Assembly: GCA_023703575.1 (NCBI GenBank)
Contig: CP097969.1
Coordinates: 310,001 to 374,000 of the forward strand
Source of the DNA: SAR86 cluster bacterium
Lineage (GTDB): Bacteria > Pseudomonadota > Gammaproteobacteria > Magnimaribacterales > Magnimaribacteraceae
Direction: 5' to 3'
Length of the DNA: 64,000 nt
Part shown: positions 9,185 through 17,230 of the stretch, in pieces
How the letters are laid out: every line of letters starts with the position of its first letter
Position numbering within the stretch: the first letter of the stretch is position 1
Notes under the pieces: model-generated
The model's input: the letters and a program-made list of their open reading frames with translations, nothing else
Database searches by the model: none
Told to the model about the DNA's origin: nothing
Translations under genes and position numbers: made by a program

Positions 9185-10401
9185 GGTTTTTCCATGAACC
9201 ATATAATGAATATGGCCAACAAAACCATGAAAGTAAGCATTAGAAAAGCATTGTCATAATTCCCATAGTATTGAAATAGAAGGGCAACACCCGGTGTTCC
9301 GATTGCTTGGAATAAAAAAATAAAAGGCTGTGATAATCCTCTTGAAGTCCCAAAGCTTTTTGTAGTGAATGTATTTTTGAAAAGTATATTACTCATTGGT
9401 AGGCCAGCTCCACCTCCAAATCCAAACAAAGCTATGACTAAGGCAAGTTGAGTGGAAGATTGTGTAATAGTTATCAATACAAGCCCTATGGCCTGTAACG
9501 CTAGGGAAAGAGTTACCGCCATTCTAGGTTCAAGTTTATTTTCAACTAACCAACCGAATATAACTTTACTAGCCATAGCGGGAATAGCGTACATACCAAA
9601 TATAAATGCTGCTTGATCTGCCCAACCTCTTTCTGCTGCGTAAAATGTTAAATGAGCAAGAACAGCCATCATCGATGAAAACTGAAGGGAAAAGACAGCT
9701 GTAAGGATCCAAAAATTTCTGTTCTTCAATAAATCTTTAATCTCCCAATCGATACCTAGATTTTCACTATATTCTGATTTGATTACCTCTAATGTACCAT
9801 CAACTTTTTGCCCGATATCTTCGGGTTTATCAATGATTAGTAAAAAGATTAAAGGTGTGATGATAACTAATAGAAATAATCCAAAAACAAGATAGACCTC
9901 TCTCCACTCAAGCATTAAAAAATCCATTAAAAAGTACTGAGTTAGATTAGGAAATATAAAACCTGCAAACGAAACACCTACTGCGGCAAATCCTAGAGCT
10001 CTTCCTGCATGCTTCTCAAACCAGGAAGAAACTAACTTTGATGTTGCCAAATTACCCATCAAGGTTGCCCCCAAAGCGATAGGTAGTCCGTAGATGAGAA
10101 TGAATGTAAAGTAATTAATCGTAAAATAAAGAGAAATCAAACTTATGGAGTAGATGAAACCTCCCCATACAATTATCTTTTTCACAGAGTATTTGTCTAA
10201 TAGTCTTCCAACTATTGGAAAGAAAACAGCAGAACAAATCATGAATATAGGAATGGTAAGAGTTGTGACGAATCTGGATAGATTGAGCTCTTTTTCTAAA
10301 TATAGTTGGATCACTGGATAGGTCTGAAATGCAAAACCTACAGCAAAAAAGTCTATAGCTATAGCAAATGCCACCATACGCCATCCCAAGAAAGTGTTCA
10401 T
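9157..10401 (-). CDS. MFS transporter, monocarboxylate/OFA-like
   Basis: A 414-residue integral membrane protein with about twelve hydrophobic segments in two halves, a GRLLDKYSVKK loop between TM2 and TM3 (the MFS signature loop), and a central cytoplasmic loop near residues 190-225. The N-terminus GWRMVAFAIAIDFF resembles the oxalate/formate or monocarboxylate branch of the major facilitator superfamily. The substrate is probably a small organic anion but is not determined by sequence. Start ATG at 10399-10401. Confidence 0.9.
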   Translation of the reverse strand: MNTFLGWRMVAFAIAIDFFAVGFAFQTYPVIQLYLEKELNLSRFVTTLTIPIFMICSAVFFPIVGRLLDKYSVKKIIVWGGFIYSISLISLYFTINYFTFILIYGLPIALGATLMGNLATSKLVSSWFEKHAGRALGFAAVGVSFAGFIFPNLTQYFLMDFLMLEWREVYLVFGLFLLVIITPLIFLLIIDKPEDIGQKVDGTLEVIKSEYSENLGIDWEIKDLLKNRNFWILTAVFSLQFSSMMAVLAHLTFYAAERGWADQAAFIFGMYAIPAMASKVIFGWLVENKLEPRMAVTLSLALQAIGLVLITITQSSTQLALVIALFGFGGGAGLPMSNILFKNTFTTKSFGTSRGLSQPFIFLFQAIGTPGVALLFQYYGNYDNAFLMLTFMVLLAIFIIWFMEKPQEDLVSSS

Positions 10402-10485
10402 ACAATTTTTTTTGAATTATTTGTATTTTAACTGATAGTCAAATAAGAACAATCTAAGTTATAAGATGAAAATTTAAAACGTTTC

Positions 10486-10493
10486 TGTATAAT
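10486..10493 (+). promoter_or_regulatory. -10 element directly before guaB (possible leaderless start)
   Basis: TATAAT at 10488-10493, preceded by TG, lies only six bases before the guaB ATG at 10500. A transcript from the normal +1 position would begin at or next to the start codon, and no Shine-Dalgarno is present in the intervening A/T run. No clear -35 was found at 17 bp. Seen directly: hexamer and spacing; leaderless translation is inference. Confidence 0.5.
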
Positions 10494-10499
10494 TTAAAA

Positions 10500-11969
10500 A
10501 TGTTGCGTATAGTAAACAAAGCACTCACATTCGATGATGTTCTGTTGTTGCCTGATCACTCCGATATCCTTCCAAAGGATGTAGATTTAAAAACCCGTCT
10601 AACCCAGAGAATCAATTTAAATATTCCATTACTTTCCGCTGCCATGGATACAGTTACTGAATCTCGGATGGGAATAGCGTTGAGCGAATTGGGTGGTATA
10701 GGAATAATTCATAAGAATCTTTCAATTCAAGATCAAGCTGCAGAAGTAAGAAAGGTTAAAAAATATGAAAGTGGGATTGTGAGAGATCCAATCACTATAA
10801 GGTCAGATAATAAAGTAGGTGAGTTAATTCAGTTGACCAACGAATTAAATATTTCGGGTATGCCAGTAGTTGATGATGGAAATTTAGTTGGAATTGTAAC
10901 CAGTAGGGATTTTAGGTTTCAAGAGCAACATTCAGTCCAAGTATCAGAAATTATGACTCCTAAAGAAAAATTGATCACTGCGCGAGAAGGAGAGAGCCCC
11001 GATGTGATTAAGACTCTTTTGCAAGTTAACAGAATAGAAAAAATTCTACTTGTTGATGATTCTTTTGCTTTGACTGGATTAGTGACTTTGAAAGATATTA
11101 ATAAATCTCTAGATTTTCCTAATGCTACCCGTGATGAGGAAGGAAGATTACTTGCAGGTGCTGCAATCGGTACTAAAGCTGATACATTAGATAGATGTGA
11201 AGCATTAATTGAAGCTGGAGTTGATGTTCTGGTTCTTGATAGCGCTCATGGCCAATCCGAAGGTGTTTTGAAACAAATCAAAGCTGTTAAATCAACCTTT
11301 AAGGATACACAAATTATCGGAGGCAACATAGCAACGGGTGAAGGTGCCCTTGCTCTGGTGGATGCAGGTGCTGATGCCGTAAAAGTTGGTATTGGGCCAG
11401 GTTCCATTTGCACAACAAGAATCGTAACCGGAGTAGGGGTACCTCAAGTTTCTGCAGTTGCAGAAGTAACTAGTGCTCTGCTTAAAAAAGATATTCCTAT
11501 CATCGCAGATGGTGGAATAAGATTTTCAGGAGATATAGCTAAAGCCATAGCAGCTGGAGGTCACACTGTTATGTTAGGAAGTGTACTTGCTGGAACTGAA
11601 GAAGCTCCAGGAGAATTAGAGTTATATCAAGGAAGAAGTTATAAATCATATAGAGGCATGGGCTCTATAGGTGCTATGTCAGGTGATCAAGGTTCTTCTG
11701 ATCGTTATTTTCAAGACAGCGCTGGAGCTACTGAAAAATTAGTACCGGAAGGTATAGAAGGCAGAGTCCCTTATAAAGGTTGGCTAGAAGCTGTTATTCA
11801 CCAAATGATCGGTGGCCTTAGACAAAGTATGGGTTATACAGGTTCACATGATATAGAGTCAATGCGAACCAAACCAAAATTTGTACAGGTTACTTCTGCC
11901 GGAGTAAATGAAAGCCATGTTCATGATGTTAGTGTAACTAAAGAGGCACCTAACTATAGAATGAGCTAA
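10500..11969 (+). CDS. guaB: Inosine-5'-monophosphate dehydrogenase
   Basis: Oxidises IMP to XMP with NAD, the committed step to guanine nucleotides. The 489-residue length is normal. It has the N-terminal barrel start [10 protein letters not shown], tandem CBS domains at about residues 95-205 ([18 protein letters not shown]), and the catalytic loop GPGSICTTR with Cys304. The flap carries GYTGSHDI and the C-terminal segment ESHVHDV. guaA follows after four bases, giving the classical guaBA operon. This is distinct from the truncated GMP reductase at 26106. Confidence 0.97.
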   Translation: MLRIVNKALTFDDVLLLPDHSDILPKDVDLKTRLTQRINLNIPLLSAAMDTVTESRMGIALSELGGIGIIHKNLSIQDQAAEVRKVKKYESGIVRDPITIRSDNKVGELIQLTNELNISGMPVVDDGNLVGIVTSRDFRFQEQHSVQVSEIMTPKEKLITAREGESPDVIKTLLQVNRIEKILLVDDSFALTGLVTLKDINKSLDFPNATRDEEGRLLAGAAIGTKADTLDRCEALIEAGVDVLVLDSAHGQSEGVLKQIKAVKSTFKDTQIIGGNIATGEGALALVDAGADAVKVGIGPGSICTTRIVTGVGVPQVSAVAEVTSALLKKDIPIIADGGIRFSGDIAKAIAAGGHTVMLGSVLAGTEEAPGELELYQGRSYKSYRGMGSIGAMSGDQGSSDRYFQDSAGATEKLVPEGIEGRVPYKGWLEAVIHQMIGGLRQSMGYTGSHDIESMRTKPKFVQVTSAGVNESHVHDVSVTKEAPNYRMS

Positions 11970-11973
11970 TTCT

Positions 11974-13533
11974 ATGGCACAGGATATTCTTGCCGATAAA
12001 ATTTTAATAATTGACTTCGGTTCACAATACACACAGCTCATTGCCAGAAGAGTAAGAGAATTTGGAGTTTATTGCGAAATATATAGTCACCGAGCCTCTT
12101 TCAAGGCTATTAAAGATTTTAATGCCAATGGCATTATACTGTCGGGTGGACCGGAAACAGTAAAACAAAAAGGCTCCCCTAAGGTACACGATAAAGTTTT
12201 TGAGCTTGGTATTCCACTTCTTGGGATCTGTTACGGGATGCAATCTATAGCTAAGCAACTGAAAGGAAAGGTTGAATTAGCCAATAAAAGAGAATTTGGT
12301 CATGCGGATTTATCTCTCAAGAGCCAAGGTTCAGGACTTTTTAAAGGTATCAATAAAAAGAAAATGAGTGTTTGGATGAGCCATGGAGACCATGTTTCCA
12401 AACTTCCTAAAAATTTTAAGGTTTGCGCAACAACCAATAATAGTCCAATAGCAGCCTTTCATCATCCAACAAAAAAGATATTCGGTCTTCAGTTTCATCC
12501 TGAAGTAACACACACACCTCAAGGTAAGAAGATATTGAAAAACTTTGTTAGACATATATCAGGGTGCAAAGGTTTGTGGAATTCTAAAAATATAATTGAT
12601 CGAGCAGTTAGTGAAATAAAAGACCAAGTAGGAGATCAAGAAGTACTATTGGGTTTATCTGGGGGTGTTGATTCTGCTGTTGTAGCAGCACTACTTTCAA
12701 AGGCTATAGGCAATCAGTTAACCTGTATCTTTGTAGACAATGGACTCCTAAGGCTCAATGAAGGTGACCAAGTGATGGAAACTTTCAAGGATAAATTTGG
12801 AATCAAAGTAAAAAGAGCTAATGCTGGTAATCAATTCTTAAGAGATTTGAAAGGAAAAAAAGATCCGGAGCAGAAACGCAAAGCTATTGGAAAAACTTTT
12901 ATAGATGTCTTTCTTAAAGAAGCAAAAAGAAATAAAAAGATTCAATGGTTAGCACAAGGGACAATTTATCCTGATGTTATTGAATCAGCTGGCACAAAGA
13001 ATGGGTCAGCGCATGTAATAAAATCTCATCACAATGTAGGAGGGCTGCCGAGTTATCTTAATCTCCCTGTGATAGAGCCCTTAAAGGACCTATTTAAAGA
13101 TGAAGTCAGAAAGATTGGTTTAGAGCTTGGTTTACCAAAAGAGATATTATTTAGACATCCTTTTCCAGGACCAGGTTTGGGTGTCCGAATTCTTGGTGAA
13201 ATAAAAAGACCTTATATTAAAACCCTTCAATTAGCTGATGACATTTTTATTGGTGAGTTGATTAAAGGTGGTTATTACGAAAAAGTAAGTCAAGCTTTTG
13301 CAGTATTTTTACCAGTCAAATCCGTTGGGGTAGTAGGGGATGCTAGGCGTTACGAATATGTAATTGCTCTAAGAGCAGTTGAAACTATCGATTTTATGAC
13401 TGCGAAGTCAGCTAAACTTCCACATACTTTCTTAGAAAAAGTTTCTAATAGAATCATCAATGAAATTCCTGAAGTATCTAGAGTAACTTACGATATCTCT
13501 AGTAAACCACCAGCTACTATTGAGTGGGAGTGA
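11974..13533 (+). CDS. guaA: GMP synthase (glutamine-hydrolysing)
   Basis: Converts XMP to GMP using ATP and glutamine. Class I amidotransferase domain at about 10-195 with Cys86 (LLGICYGMQ), His175 and Glu177 (QFHPEV); ATP-pyrophosphatase PP-loop SGGVDS at 229-234; C-terminal dimerisation domain with [13 protein letters not shown]. All 519 residues are present and the conserved end PATIEWE is intact. The last codons (ACT ATT GAG TGG GAG TGA) are partly repeated twice downstream, marking this 3' end as the anchor of an accessory region. It is preceded closely by guaB. Confidence 0.97.
   Translation: MAQDILADKILIIDFGSQYTQLIARRVREFGVYCEIYSHRASFKAIKDFNANGIILSGGPETVKQKGSPKVHDKVFELGIPLLGICYGMQSIAKQLKGKVELANKREFGHADLSLKSQGSGLFKGINKKKMSVWMSHGDHVSKLPKNFKVCATTNNSPIAAFHHPTKKIFGLQFHPEVTHTPQGKKILKNFVRHISGCKGLWNSKNIIDRAVSEIKDQVGDQEVLLGLSGGVDSAVVAALLSKAIGNQLTCIFVDNGLLRLNEGDQVMETFKDKFGIKVKRANAGNQFLRDLKGKKDPEQKRKAIGKTFIDVFLKEAKRNKKIQWLAQGTIYPDVIESAGTKNGSAHVIKSHHNVGGLPSYLNLPVIEPLKDLFKDEVRKIGLELGLPKEILFRHPFPGPGLGVRILGEIKRPYIKTLQLADDIFIGELIKGGYYEKVSQAFAVFLPVKSVGVVGDARRYEYVIALRAVETIDFMTAKSAKLPHTFLEKVSNRIINEIPEVSRVTYDISSKPPATIEWE
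13516..13529 (+). repeat. guaA-end repeat, copy 1 (attachment-site-like)
   Basis: ACTATTGAGTGGGA inside the last codons of guaA, recurring identically at 14731-14744 and, from ATT onward, at 15103. Here it is followed by GTGA, whereas both downstream copies continue ATAA. In frame it encodes TIEWE-stop. The 3' end of guaA is a known integration target for genomic islands in other bacteria; use of this site here is inferred. Confidence 0.75.
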
Positions 13534-13545
13534 AAAATATCCCTG

Positions 13546-13569
13546 AAACCCTTATTTTTAAAGGTTTTT
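13546..13569 (+). terminator. Weak candidate terminator after guaA
   Basis: AAACC at 13546-13550 can pair with GGTTT at 13563-13567, with the loop rich in T and A and a short T run continuing to 13569. The stem is only about five pairs and interrupted, so this is a low-confidence terminator for guaBA. It lies between guaA and the HNH genes. Confidence 0.35.
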
Positions 13570-13571
13570 CG

Positions 13572-13629
13572 TTTGACAAAGTTTGACAAACTCAAGAAAA
13601 AAAGCACTTTTTTTTAAAACTTTGACAAA
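13572..13629 (+). repeat. Three TTTGACAAA repeats, a fourth at 14652
   Basis: TTTGACAAA occurs at 13572-13580, 13582-13590 and 13621-13629, and again at 14652-14660. The third and fourth copies are embedded in an identical 17-mer, TTTAAAACTTTGACAAA (13613-13629 and 14644-14660), which brackets the two HNH genes. The nonamer is nearly palindromic (TTTG-A-CAAA). A role as element boundary, protein-binding site or promoter -35 is possible but unproven. Confidence 0.65.
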
Positions 13630-13674
13630 TTTCTTCAACTATTGAAAGTCATAAGTGCGTGGCATAATTATTTA

Positions 13675-14310
13675 ATGAATAATTTATGTGCTTGCGGTTG
13701 CGGTTTGCCGGTGAAATCAAAGACTGCAAAATTTATTACTGGTCATCACATGAGACTCATTCAAGCAAATCCTGCAAGAGATTTAACTGGTGAAAAGTGC
13801 AAACATTGCGATGTTATTTTAAATTCCAAAACACATTCAAATAGATCGAAACTTTCAGAGGAATCTAATTCTTCTAGAAGGGCATGGAGAATATGCAAAG
13901 AGTGTCTTAAGAACAGAAAAAGTCTAAAAAGAAATAATGTTAAAGACAGAGAATATAGCAGAAAGTGGAGAGTTAAGAAGTGGAATAAAGTTCTGGAAAT
14001 TTCTTGCAGAAGAAGGGCAAGAGAATCATCTATTTCATGCAGTCTAACCGCTGAAGATATTTTAGAAATCTTTCAAAGACAAAAGGGTAAATGCTACTGG
14101 TATGAAATAGATTTAAAACCATCATCAAGTTCAAAAACTTTAAATCAACCATCAATCGATAGAATTGATCCATCTGGTAACTATGATAAGGAAAATTGCG
14201 TTATTTCCTCATATTTTGCAAATATTGGAAGACGAAATACCAATCATGATTTATATAAGTCTTCTGTAAAGAAAATTAAAAAATCCATTAAGGATCACTA
14301 TGGTAAATAA
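13675..14310 (+). CDS. HNH endonuclease-like protein with zinc-ribbon cysteines
   Basis: Probable mobile or homing-type nuclease, 211 residues from ATG 13675 (a TTG at 13642 would add 11 residues). The N-terminus CACGCG (C5, C7, C9) and FITGHH resemble phage-type HNH proteins; CxxC pairs at C42/C45 and C74/C77 suggest a zinc ribbon. The HNH-like core is SIDRIDPSGNY (D162, D165) with N174 and N183 further on, preceded by GKCYWYEIDL. A CATAAT hexamer ends six bases before the ATG. It overlaps the next HNH gene by 11 bases, and both lie between copies 1 and 2 of the guaA-end repeat. No methyltransferase partner is present. Confidence 0.78.
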   Translation: MNNLCACGCGLPVKSKTAKFITGHHMRLIQANPARDLTGEKCKHCDVILNSKTHSNRSKLSEESNSSRRAWRICKECLKNRKSLKRNNVKDREYSRKWRVKKWNKVLEISCRRRARESSISCSLTAEDILEIFQRQKGKCYWYEIDLKPSSSSKTLNQPSIDRIDPSGNYDKENCVISSYFANIGRRNTNHDLYKSSVKKIKKSIKDHYGK

Positions 14311-14656
14311 GTCTGAATATTACAAAGTTAATAAAGTAAAATTTTGGCATAAATGGTTATATAGAACTGCCTCAAGAAAAAGGCATAATAAGAAAAAAAT
14401 TGAAGTCTCTATTAATGAAGATTGGATACTTCAAAAGTATCAAGAACAAAGTGGTAGATGTTTTTGGACAGGTGTAGAACTTGAGATTACTCATATACCA
14501 AATCATCCTTTGAAACCATCTCTTGACAGAATAGATCCCAAGGGTGCATATTCAAGAGAAAACACAGTAATTACAGCATTAAGTATAAATATCGGTAGAA
14601 ATGAGAATTCCGAAAAAGATTGGAAAGAATTTATTCATAACTATTTAAAACTTTGA
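14300..14656 (+). CDS. Small HNH endonuclease-like protein
   Basis: 118 residues, paralogous to the C-terminal half of the gene before it: GRCFWTGVEL (53-61), SLDRIDPKGAY (D76, D79), N88 and N97 align with the upstream HNH core, but the N-terminal CxCxC and zinc-ribbon cysteines are absent. AAGGA lies about six bases before the ATG, which is inside the upstream gene's last codons, so the two are translationally coupled. Its charged N-terminus (KVKFWHKWLYRTASRKR) could bind DNA. Either an independent nuclease or a subunit/specificity partner of its neighbour. Confidence 0.75.
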   Translation: MVNKSEYYKVNKVKFWHKWLYRTASRKRHNKKKIEVSINEDWILQKYQEQSGRCFWTGVELEITHIPNHPLKPSLDRIDPKGAYSRENTVITALSINIGRNENSEKDWKEFIHNYLKL

Positions 14657-14730
14657 CAAAGTCTATTTATGAAAAAAAACAACTCGGAAACAGAGTCATA
14701 GCAAGGGTTTCAGAGGTGGTGTTTTGTGCA

Positions 14731-14748
14731 ACTATTGAGTGGGAATAA
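14731..14748 (+). repeat. guaA-end repeat, copy 2
   Basis: ACTATTGAGTGGGAATAA. The first 14 bases equal the end of guaA; read in the guaA frame with the preceding GCA it encodes ATIEWE-stop, with GAA TAA replacing GAG TGA. The coding sense is therefore kept although no guaA body precedes it, as expected of a displaced native gene end or an attachment site. It also provides the AAGG ahead of the next gene. Confidence 0.75.
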
Positions 14749-14757
14749 GGAAAAAAA

Positions 14758-15102
14758 ATGTCTAGAAATATAGTAAAAATTCTTGAAAAAAACTTTTCAG
14801 ACTTGAAGGCAGGGCAGAAAATGCTGATTTCTTCCCCAGAAAAGATAGCTGAATATATTAAGAAAATTCCAGAAGGCAGGCAAAAGACTGCAAAAGAAAT
14901 GAGATTAGATTTGGCAAAAGAAATAGGTGCTGATAATTCTTGTCCAGTCTCAACAGGAATCTTTATAAGAAAAGCAATTGAGGAACATGGGAAAGAAATT
15001 CCTTATTGGAGATTGATTGATGAAAATCACCCAGTAGTTAAAAAATTAAATTTAGATCCTCAAGAACTAAAATATTTAAGAAATCTTGAAGGCATAGATT
15101 AA
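14758..15102 (+). CDS. MGMT/alkyltransferase-like family small protein
   Basis: A 114-residue protein that I read as related to the DNA-binding domain of O6-alkylguanine transferases: IPEGRQKTAKEMR (38-50) matches the helix-turn-helix lead-in, SCPVSTGIFIRKA (61-73) the family-specific core, and PYWRLID (82-88) sits where the catalytic PCHR would be. The acceptor Cys of that motif is absent, so alkyl transfer is unlikely; alkyltransferase-like proteins that flag damaged bases are the nearest analogy. It lies alone between guaA-end copies 2 and 3, its stop codon directly abutting copy 3. The family assignment is from memory of motifs. Confidence 0.6.
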   Translation: MSRNIVKILEKNFSDLKAGQKMLISSPEKIAEYIKKIPEGRQKTAKEMRLDLAKEIGADNSCPVSTGIFIRKAIEEHGKEIPYWRLIDENHPVVKKLNLDPQELKYLRNLEGID

Positions 15103-15117
15103 ATTGAGTGGGAATAA
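15103..15117 (+). repeat. guaA-end repeat, copy 3
   Basis: ATTGAGTGGGAATAA, identical over 15 bases to copy 2 (14734-14748 less its first three bases) and encoding IEWE-stop. It begins on the base after the stop codon of the MGMT-like gene. About 35 bases further on the sequence switches abruptly to GC-rich DNA. No fourth copy was found up to 18730. Confidence 0.7.
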
Positions 15118-15149
15118 ATTGAAAGATTTTATTAAAAAACATCCCGGTT

Positions 15150-16592
15150 TCAAATGACTTCATTGTCAAATACGTACTCGCCATGCTCACTGCCCGCAAC
15201 CGCCATCATGCGACCGGCAGCTTGCGTCTGCGACAGTGCGAAGCCTCCTGCGGCTGAAATCTTCTCGTGCAGGCGCTCACTGGCTGCCTGAAGCAAGGCG
15301 CTGGGTCTCTTTGTATCCGCCACGAGCTGACCATCTTTTTTAACGACTCTGCCGTCAACCCAGACCGTATCCACGTCGGTTGACTGCGCCTGCATGACGA
15401 TGGCGCCCGCAACATTGGATCGATCCCATCCCGCGAGGGTAATGGCATCGCCGCGCAGCAGCACCAGGTCTGCACGCTTGCCCGGGGTTATGCTGCCGAT
15501 GACCGAGTCAAGGCCAAGCGCTTTGGCGGCATCAATTGTTCCCCAGTCCAGGACTTCCTGACAGGTGACGGGCACACCGGTCTCCATCGCCCCTTCCAGT
15601 TCGAGCACCCTGCCTCGTACTGCCTGCAGGCCGAGCCGCAGTGCCGTGAACATGTCGGCCGAATTGTTGGAGACGATGTCGGTCCCGTAGGCCTGGTTCA
15701 CACCGTATTCTCTCGCCGTAATGCTGCTTGGCCACATCATGCCCATCTGTAGTTCCGTTTCCGGTGTGAAGGCAACCGATGCACCGGCATCTGCTAGCAT
15801 CTGCCACTCATCCAGTTCTGTCGCTGCCATGTGGACAAACGTGATGTCGCTACCCAGCATATCCCGCTCTGCCAGCGCGGCCACATCTCGCGGTGCCTGG
15901 CCTTCGGGCGAGGGTCCGCCGTTGGCGTGCCAGAACATACGCGCACCGACGTTGCGCGCAGCATTGATCTGACGGTCCAGCGCCTCCGGTGAGCCGGCGA
16001 ACGTGGCTTCTTCAGGCGCAACGCCGAGCGTTAACAGGTTATCCGGTGAGGAAAAATATCCCGCCGCGATCTCATCCAGGAAAGCGACGCGTTGATCCAG
16101 CGACTTGAAGTGAGGGGACTCGGACGGCGGGAAATTAAAGCCATAGTTCCATACGGCACGCATACCTGACTCCGCACTGCCACGGATCGCCTCATGGGCA
16201 TGGTCGGGCGTCAGAATGTTGTGACAGTAATCGGTCAGCGTGGTCACACCGGCGTTGAGAGCCTCCAGACTCCCCTGCAACTGCGCGGCATACATATCCT
16301 CCGGCGTAAAGAATCGTGCTGCGTTCATCCTGATGCGGGTTGCGTAGTCCATGATTGACCAGTCAGCGCACACGCCACGGATGGCGCCCTGCCAGATATG
16401 GCGATGGGCATCAACAAAACCCGGCATAACAATACAGCCGGTGGCATCGACGACTGCGGCATCTCCCACCTCAAGATCGCGACCCACCGCTGCAATCTGA
16501 TTGCCTTCTATCAGAATGTCCAGGTCTGCCTGGTTGCCGATCAGGGGGTCTTGCGATGCAACATAAGCATTGCGGATAATAGTCTTTTCCAT
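15150..16592 (-). CDS. Amidohydrolase (TRZ/ATZ, cytosine-deaminase-like)
   Basis: Metal-dependent hydrolase of the ATZ/TRZ and nucleobase-deaminase group, 480 residues from the ATG at 16590-16592, which has GAGGAG upstream; a longer ORF start is less likely. DAHRH (H63, H65) gives the first metal ligands, with WHANGG, FVHMAA and a YGTDIVSNN Asp further along. The C-terminal composite domain (TPGKRADLVLL, DTVWVDGRVV) is typical. Probable substrate is an N-heterocycle or related amide/amine, deaminated or dechlorinated. Base composition is strikingly GC-rich compared with guaA and with the GNAT gene, indicating transfer. It is divergent from a cupin gene across two operator-like palindromes. 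Confidence 0.9.
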   Translation of the reverse strand: MEKTIIRNAYVASQDPLIGNQADLDILIEGNQIAAVGRDLEVGDAAVVDATGCIVMPGFVDAHRHIWQGAIRGVCADWSIMDYATRIRMNAARFFTPEDMYAAQLQGSLEALNAGVTTLTDYCHNILTPDHAHEAIRGSAESGMRAVWNYGFNFPPSESPHFKSLDQRVAFLDEIAAGYFSSPDNLLTLGVAPEEATFAGSPEALDRQINAARNVGARMFWHANGGPSPEGQAPRDVAALAERDMLGSDITFVHMAATELDEWQMLADAGASVAFTPETELQMGMMWPSSITAREYGVNQAYGTDIVSNNSADMFTALRLGLQAVRGRVLELEGAMETGVPVTCQEVLDWGTIDAAKALGLDSVIGSITPGKRADLVLLRGDAITLAGWDRSNVAGAIVMQAQSTDVDTVWVDGRVVKKDGQLVADTKRPSALLQAASERLHEKISAAGGFALSQTQAAGRMMAVAGSEHGEYVFDNEVI

Positions 16593-16616
16593 GGCACTCT
16601 CCTCGCTAGAATAATA

Positions 16617-16659
16617 ACCATAATTTATTATATATTTTTGAAAACCATAATTCATTATG
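16617..16659. promoter_or_regulatory. Pair of palindromic operator candidates
   Basis: Two copies of CATAAT-N2-ATTATG/A: 16619-16632 (CATAATTTATTATA) and 16646-16659 (CATAATTCATTATG), centres 27 bp apart, each preceded by AAC. They fill the short gap between the divergent amidohydrolase and cupin genes. The first contains TATAAT for the minus strand; the second lies within the spacer of a plus-strand promoter candidate. Binding by the TetR-type protein encoded at 17231 is the natural inference. Confidence 0.65.
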
Positions 16660-16666
16660 TTATTTT
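16638..16666 (+). promoter_or_regulatory. Promoter candidate for cupin-tetR
   Basis: TTGAAA at 16638-16643, a 17-base spacer and TATTTT at 16661-16666 make a plausible sigma-70 promoter reading into the cupin gene (ATG 16702). The whole second palindrome sits in the spacer, an arrangement suited to repression by steric exclusion. Confidence 0.5.
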
Positions 16667-16701
16667 GTGCAATCAGTTAAAAACACCAATGGAGCGTTAC
16701 A

Positions 16702-17229
16702 ATGAAAAAAGTTATCACCGGCCATGATGGACAGGGCAAATCCGTATTCTTCAAAGTTGAATCCGAGGCAGTCACGGTGGGCTCCCCGGTCGTTGACTGG
16801 CACGAAATCTGGGCGACACATGCCGATGACAAGATCCCGGTCGACACGTCAGCTGGCAAATCGAGAGAACAATACACCGCCGATGTGCATAACGTGTTTC
16901 CAGTCACGAACCAGTCGATGTTCAGGGTCCTGGATTTCAAACCGAGGGACGCGGCGGACGCGCCATCACCGGACGAACTCGAAGCGTTTATTTCCCAGCT
17001 ACCCGGTGTTGCCAGTCACATGGAGCAGGACGACCCAAGCATGCACACCACAGACAGCGTCGACTATGGCGTGATCATTTCAGGTAAAATCAAGCTCGAA
17101 CTCGACGACGGTGAGCAGGTGGAACTCACGGCAGGTGACGTGTTCGTGCAGAACGGTACCCGCCACGCCTGGCGTGTCGAGGAGCACTGCCGGATGGCTG
17201 TTGTACTGGTCGGTACCGACCGGCAGTAA
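16702..17229 (+). CDS. Cupin-domain protein
   Basis: 175 residues with a C-terminal small beta-barrel cupin: YGVIISGKIKLELDDGE at about 121-137 and the second motif GDVFVQNGTRHAWR (about 145-158). The N-terminal half carries HEIWATHADDKIP, common in cupins found near catabolic amidohydrolases. GGAGCG lies before the ATG. It could be a dioxygenase, isomerase or sensor; metal ligands are incomplete by eye. GC-rich like its neighbours, and followed by the tetR gene one base after its stop. Confidence 0.85.
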   Translation: MKKVITGHDGQGKSVFFKVESEAVTVGSPVVDWHEIWATHADDKIPVDTSAGKSREQYTADVHNVFPVTNQSMFRVLDFKPRDAADAPSPDELEAFISQLPGVASHMEQDDPSMHTTDSVDYGVIISGKIKLELDDGEQVELTAGDVFVQNGTRHAWRVEEHCRMAVVLVGTDRQ

Positions 17230-17230
17230 T

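Noticed and set aside
13675-14656. HNH pair as a restriction-modification system
   Set aside because: No DNA methyltransferase or specificity gene is nearby; the guaA-end repeats fit a mobile cassette better.
13572-14660. TTTGACAAA repeats as a CRISPR array
   Set aside because: Only four short copies with irregular spacing, and no cas genes.
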